This document shows positions 61,927-64,000 of a stretch of 64,000 nt of DNA, piece by piece; positions within the stretch are counted from its first letter, which is position 1; the number at the start of each line of letters is the position of its first letter. The position numbers and the translations under genes were made by a program. This stretch comes from HGM04593 sp045647745 (GTDB lineage Bacteria > Bacteroidota > Bacteroidia > Bacteroidales > Bacteroidaceae): contig JAZRMQ010000026.1 in NCBI GenBank assembly GCA_045647745.1, positions 30,996 through 94,995 of the forward strand, read 5' to 3'. Below the pieces are notes generated by a model. The model did not search any database and was not told the origin of the DNA. It saw only the letters and a program-made list of their open reading frames with translations.

Positions 61927-63231
61927 ATGAAACAAAAACTAACCATCACAACGCTGCTTCTCACAATGTGCAGCGTAACAAGTGCACAATTTGCACCCGA
62001 GGACTACACCGCAATACACAGTGACAGTAGTTGGTATTTTACATTCGACTACGATATTCCCAAGCCGGCCTCGAACGAAGGAATGCTCATCGTCACCCAT
62101 CTGTGCACCCCCGACACCTGCATAAGCACAGCCGAAAGGCATATACAAGGCAAGCGCTACTCAAAAAGATACATCAAGAAACACAACAGAGAGCCCAAGC
62201 TACAAAAACACGGCCCAAGCAGCAGCACCCTTGTCCTTCCCGAAAAAGATGTAAGCGATACAATGTATGGCGTCACTTACTGCGAATACAGCGACAACCG
62301 CGGAACAAAATTCACCTACGACACATTTGCAGTCTACCTCCCCGATTGCCCGCCAATGAGCTGCCACAGAGTTATGCCCAACAGAAGTATTGCAGAGCAT
62401 ATTGCAGCCGAACACCCCGAGGTGAAAAGTATCAGATACTACACCCCACTCACCAGCAGCAATGCATCAGAAATGAATATCACGCCCAATATTGTGCGCT
62501 ACACCAGCAACAGCAGCAAGCTCAACCCCGAATATCTGAACAATGCACAATCAATAGAGGAGATGATGAACCTTATCGGCGAAATCCTTGCCGACAGCAC
62601 CACCACTCTCGAATCGGTGCAGATTGCCGGCTACACCTCGCCCGAGGGCTATGAGGACAAGGGCACCCAACGTGGCTTGAATCGTGCAATAGCAATGCGT
62701 GAACACATCAAGAAGCACCACAGCCTCCCCGACTCAATTTTTGAAGTAGCCGGCGGCGGTCGCAATTGGAATATCATCTACAATGATATAAAAGATATGA
62801 ATATTCCCAATGCTGATGAGTTTATTGCTCAACTAAAAGATGAAAAGAATGAGAGTATGCGAGAAAGAATGCTTAAACAATATGAGAATGGCGAACTTTA
62901 CAAGAATCTGCAAGCACGCTATTTTCCTGCGCACCGAATTGCTTGTTGCACCGGAATATATTACAGCAACTCCCCCGACAGCGCAGCCATTATTGTAAAC
63001 AGGATTGTCAACGAATTGATAAACAATCCCTCACCCAATTATAACGCACTGCTCAACGAGTTGAAGATGTATAAAAATGACCCTCGAGTGCTGAACTTGC
63101 AGGGCGTTATAGAATACCGCCGCCACCATCGTCACGCGGCTGAGCGTGCCTTTGCCAAAGCTGCGCGAATGGGCGATGAACAGGCATTGACCAATCTAGA
63201 GATTATAGAATTCAATCGGGGCAAAGAATAG
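61927..63231 (+). CDS. Secreted OmpA-like domain protein
   Basis: The start at 61927 (MKQKLTITTLLLT) is chosen because a signal peptide follows at once (about 1-20, TSA/QF), giving 434 residues. The N-terminal half is a beta-rich region with several Cys (TCISTAE, CHRVMPNRS). The second half has an OmpA/MotB-like segment: LESVQIAGYTSPEGYEDKGTQRGLNRAIAMREHI, close to the peptidoglycan-binding pattern in DUF3868-type Bacteroidales proteins, then a C-terminal TPR-like tail (HAAERAFAKAARMGDEQA). It lies 59 bases after the HAD gene and may be read from its own promoter. Confidence 0.7.
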   Translation: MKQKLTITTLLLTMCSVTSAQFAPEDYTAIHSDSSWYFTFDYDIPKPASNEGMLIVTHLCTPDTCISTAERHIQGKRYSKRYIKKHNREPKLQKHGPSSSTLVLPEKDVSDTMYGVTYCEYSDNRGTKFTYDTFAVYLPDCPPMSCHRVMPNRSIAEHIAAEHPEVKSIRYYTPLTSSNASEMNITPNIVRYTSNSSKLNPEYLNNAQSIEEMMNLIGEILADSTTTLESVQIAGYTSPEGYEDKGTQRGLNRAIAMREHIKKHHSLPDSIFEVAGGGRNWNIIYNDIKDMNIPNADEFIAQLKDEKNESMRERMLKQYENGELYKNLQARYFPAHRIACCTGIYYSNSPDSAAIIVNRIVNELINNPSPNYNALLNELKMYKNDPRVLNLQGVIEYRRHHRHAAERAFAKAARMGDEQALTNLEIIEFNRGKE

Positions 63232-63308
63232 TATCCCAATAGCGAATATTATAACCAAAATCAATCCATAAAGCGCATATAATATTTAAAAAAGTGGAAA
63301 AACCACCC

Positions 63309-63343
63309 ATTATTGCACAAAGAATATTGCTTTGTGCAATAAT
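63309..63343. repeat. Perfect 14-bp inverted repeat upstream of DUF2147 gene
   Basis: Bases 63309-63322 and 63330-63343 are perfect reverse complements around AATATTG. The repeat covers the -33 position of the next promoter and lies 77 bases after the OmpA-like gene stop, so it may be an operator, a terminator, or both. Confidence 0.6.
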
Positions 63344-63356
63344 TTGAATACTTTTG
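63327..63356 (+). promoter_or_regulatory. Promoter of the DUF2147 gene
   Basis: TTG (63327-63329) and TACTTTTG (63349-63356) are 19 bases apart, a full match to the Bacteroidota promoter, 29 bases before the ATG. Confidence 0.6.
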
Positions 63357-63385
63357 TACAAATTTAAACACAAAACAAGTACAAA

Positions 63386-63838
63386 ATGAAAAAGATTATC
63401 TTTACACTAATGTGTGCGCTAATGGTATTATCGGCTAATGCACAAGACCTAAATTCAAAAGGAGACAACATTCTTGGTGAATATTTTAGCCTAAAAGATG
63501 GTAGCAAAAGCAAAATCAGAATCACTAAAGAGGCGAACGGAACATACACCGCTCAGGTTTTTTGGGTAGAGAAAGACTTAGATGCAAATGGCAACAAGCG
63601 CAAAGACGTCAAGAACCCGAATAAGAACCTACGTAACGTAGACCTCGACAAGGTTGTTCTCATAAAAGGACTCAAGTACGACGCTGACGACAAAGAGTGG
63701 GGCGATACAAAAATCTACGACCCGGGTAGCGGCAAAATATATAGTGTAGATATTGAGTTCAAGGATGCAAAAACGCTCAAGGTATATGGCAACATCCTCG
63801 GAATTGGCAAGACAGTATACTGGACAAAGCTGAATTAA
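63386..63838 (+). CDS. DUF2147 family secreted protein
   Basis: The 150-residue protein has a signal peptide (about 1-19, ANA/QD). The mature part has the DUF2147 pattern: GEYFSLKDGSKSKIRITKEA, YTAQVFWV, KGLKYDADDKEWGDTKIYDPGSGKIYSVDIEFKD and a final GKTVYWTK. The family forms small beta-barrel periplasmic proteins of unknown function. It is a single gene; an IS3-family element begins 26 bases after its stop. Confidence 0.9.
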   Translation: MKKIIFTLMCALMVLSANAQDLNSKGDNILGEYFSLKDGSKSKIRITKEANGTYTAQVFWVEKDLDANGNKRKDVKNPNKNLRNVDLDKVVLIKGLKYDADDKEWGDTKIYDPGSGKIYSVDIEFKDAKTLKVYGNILGIGKTVYWTKLN

Positions 63839-63864
63839 TGACAAAAAAAAGAGAAGCAGTGATC

Positions 63865-64000
63865 TGACCCCAAAAAGTTGGACGAATTAATAAAAAAGTT
63901 TATTGGTAAAGAGTTCGGTATTGCACCGGACTCTTTCCTTTTAGTCTCAGTTTGATTCTATCATTGTTGTAGTAGTGGATATACTTCTTCAGTTCTTGCT
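63865..64000 (-). mobile_element. IS3-family insertion sequence, one end
   Basis: The element begins at 63865 with TGACCCCAAAAAGTTGGAC, a terminal inverted repeat of the IS3 type (starting TG). Inside is the 3' end of a transposase on the minus strand. The other end lies beyond the window, so the family group and target-site duplication cannot be checked. Confidence 0.8.
63900..64000 (-). CDS. IS3-family transposase (OrfB), C-terminal end
   Basis: The minus-strand frame ending at 63900 gives IHYYNNDRIKLRLKGKSP, then VQYRTLYQ and a stop. This is the typical C-terminus of IS3-family OrfB integrases (the YYNxxRxxxxLxxxSPxxYR pattern). The gene is cut by the window edge. Confidence 0.85.
   Translation of the reverse strand, partial: QELKKYIHYYNNDRIKLRLKGKSPVQYRTLYQ

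Noticed and set aside
62031..62654. 207-codon plus-strand frame inside the OmpA-like gene
   Set aside because: Gln/Arg/His-rich composition shows that it is the +1 frame of the real gene.
1..64000. CRISPR arrays, tRNA, rRNA genes, prophage or conjugative elements
   Set aside because: No regularly spaced direct repeats, cloverleaf-like sequence with conserved TTC motif, rRNA stretch or phage/conjugation gene was seen on reading the intergenic regions.

Overview
The window is a 64 kb piece of a Bacteroidota chromosome, most likely order Bacteroidales. The evidence is the recurrent promoter signature TAnnTTTG (often TATCTTTG) just upstream of genes, the lack of obvious Shine-Dalgarno sequences, and many families typical of this order: FeoA-FeoB fusion, DUF4105/Lnb, DUF4837, DUF4922, Wzi, LptC-TPR-PpiD envelope clusters and a mutarotase-symporter fusion. 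Family or genus cannot be fixed from the sequence alone. No tRNA, rRNA, CRISPR array or prophage was seen. The right edge runs into an IS3-family element.

Layout. 1-0.5 kb: tail of a probable RND efflux permease and a PII-like small protein, closed by a perfect 23-bp hairpin. 0.5-3.2 kb (minus): a lipoprotein N-acyltransferase-like membrane protein overlapping a PafA-like phosphatase that appears to have lost nearly all its catalytic residues. 3.6-11.3 kb (plus): coaX, an outer-membrane beta-barrel, a TPR protein, lptC, a CNNM/CorC protein and a PpiD-like chaperone, an envelope-biogenesis set. 11.4-17 kb: trmO, then a sialic acid catabolic operon (lyase, epimerase, and a protein joining a periplasmic mutarotase to a sodium symporter). 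17.1-18 kb: two tandem, recently duplicated small basic secreted proteins. 18.2-22.7 kb: feoAB, a hemerythrin-type repair protein, a LuxR regulator and free-methionine-sulfoxide reductase, behind a perfect palindromic operator candidate. 23.8-29.4 kb (minus): a 1403-residue tandem sensor-kinase polypeptide with its response regulator and a half-size AbgT-like membrane protein. 29.5-31.8 kb (minus): a PepSY membrane protein whose periplasmic loop carries repeated flavinylation-like motifs, and a TraB/GumN protein. 32-34.6 kb: thioesterase, Wzi-like capsule protein, small lipoprotein.

34.6-50.8 kb (minus) is a Wzx/Wzy-type surface polysaccharide locus: initiating sugar transferase, Wza-like exporter, Wzz, EpsG-type polymerase, GT2-hexapeptide fusion, GT4 enzymes, an acyltransferase broken by a frameshift, flippase, pyruvyl transferase, GT2 enzymes and a B12-binding radical SAM protein. 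Immediately upstream lies a scar made of a frameshifted flippase start joined to a glycosyltransferase tail, a sign that the locus has been remodelled.

51.6-55.3 kb (minus): a SpoIID-like protein and a glycosyltransferase fused to a HIT/GalT-like DUF4922 domain. 55.5-63.8 kb (plus): rlmN, a DUF4837 lipoprotein, pdxA, and a tightly coupled four-gene set (nucleotidyltransferase, ATP-grasp, CDP-alcohol phosphatidyltransferase, HAD) that looks like a pathway for an uncharacterised polar lipid head group, followed by an OmpA-like protein and a DUF2147 protein. The best candidates for undescribed biology are the complementary-degenerate tandem kinase, the lipid head-group operon, the multi-motif PepSY protein and the pseudo-phosphatase paired with Lnb.
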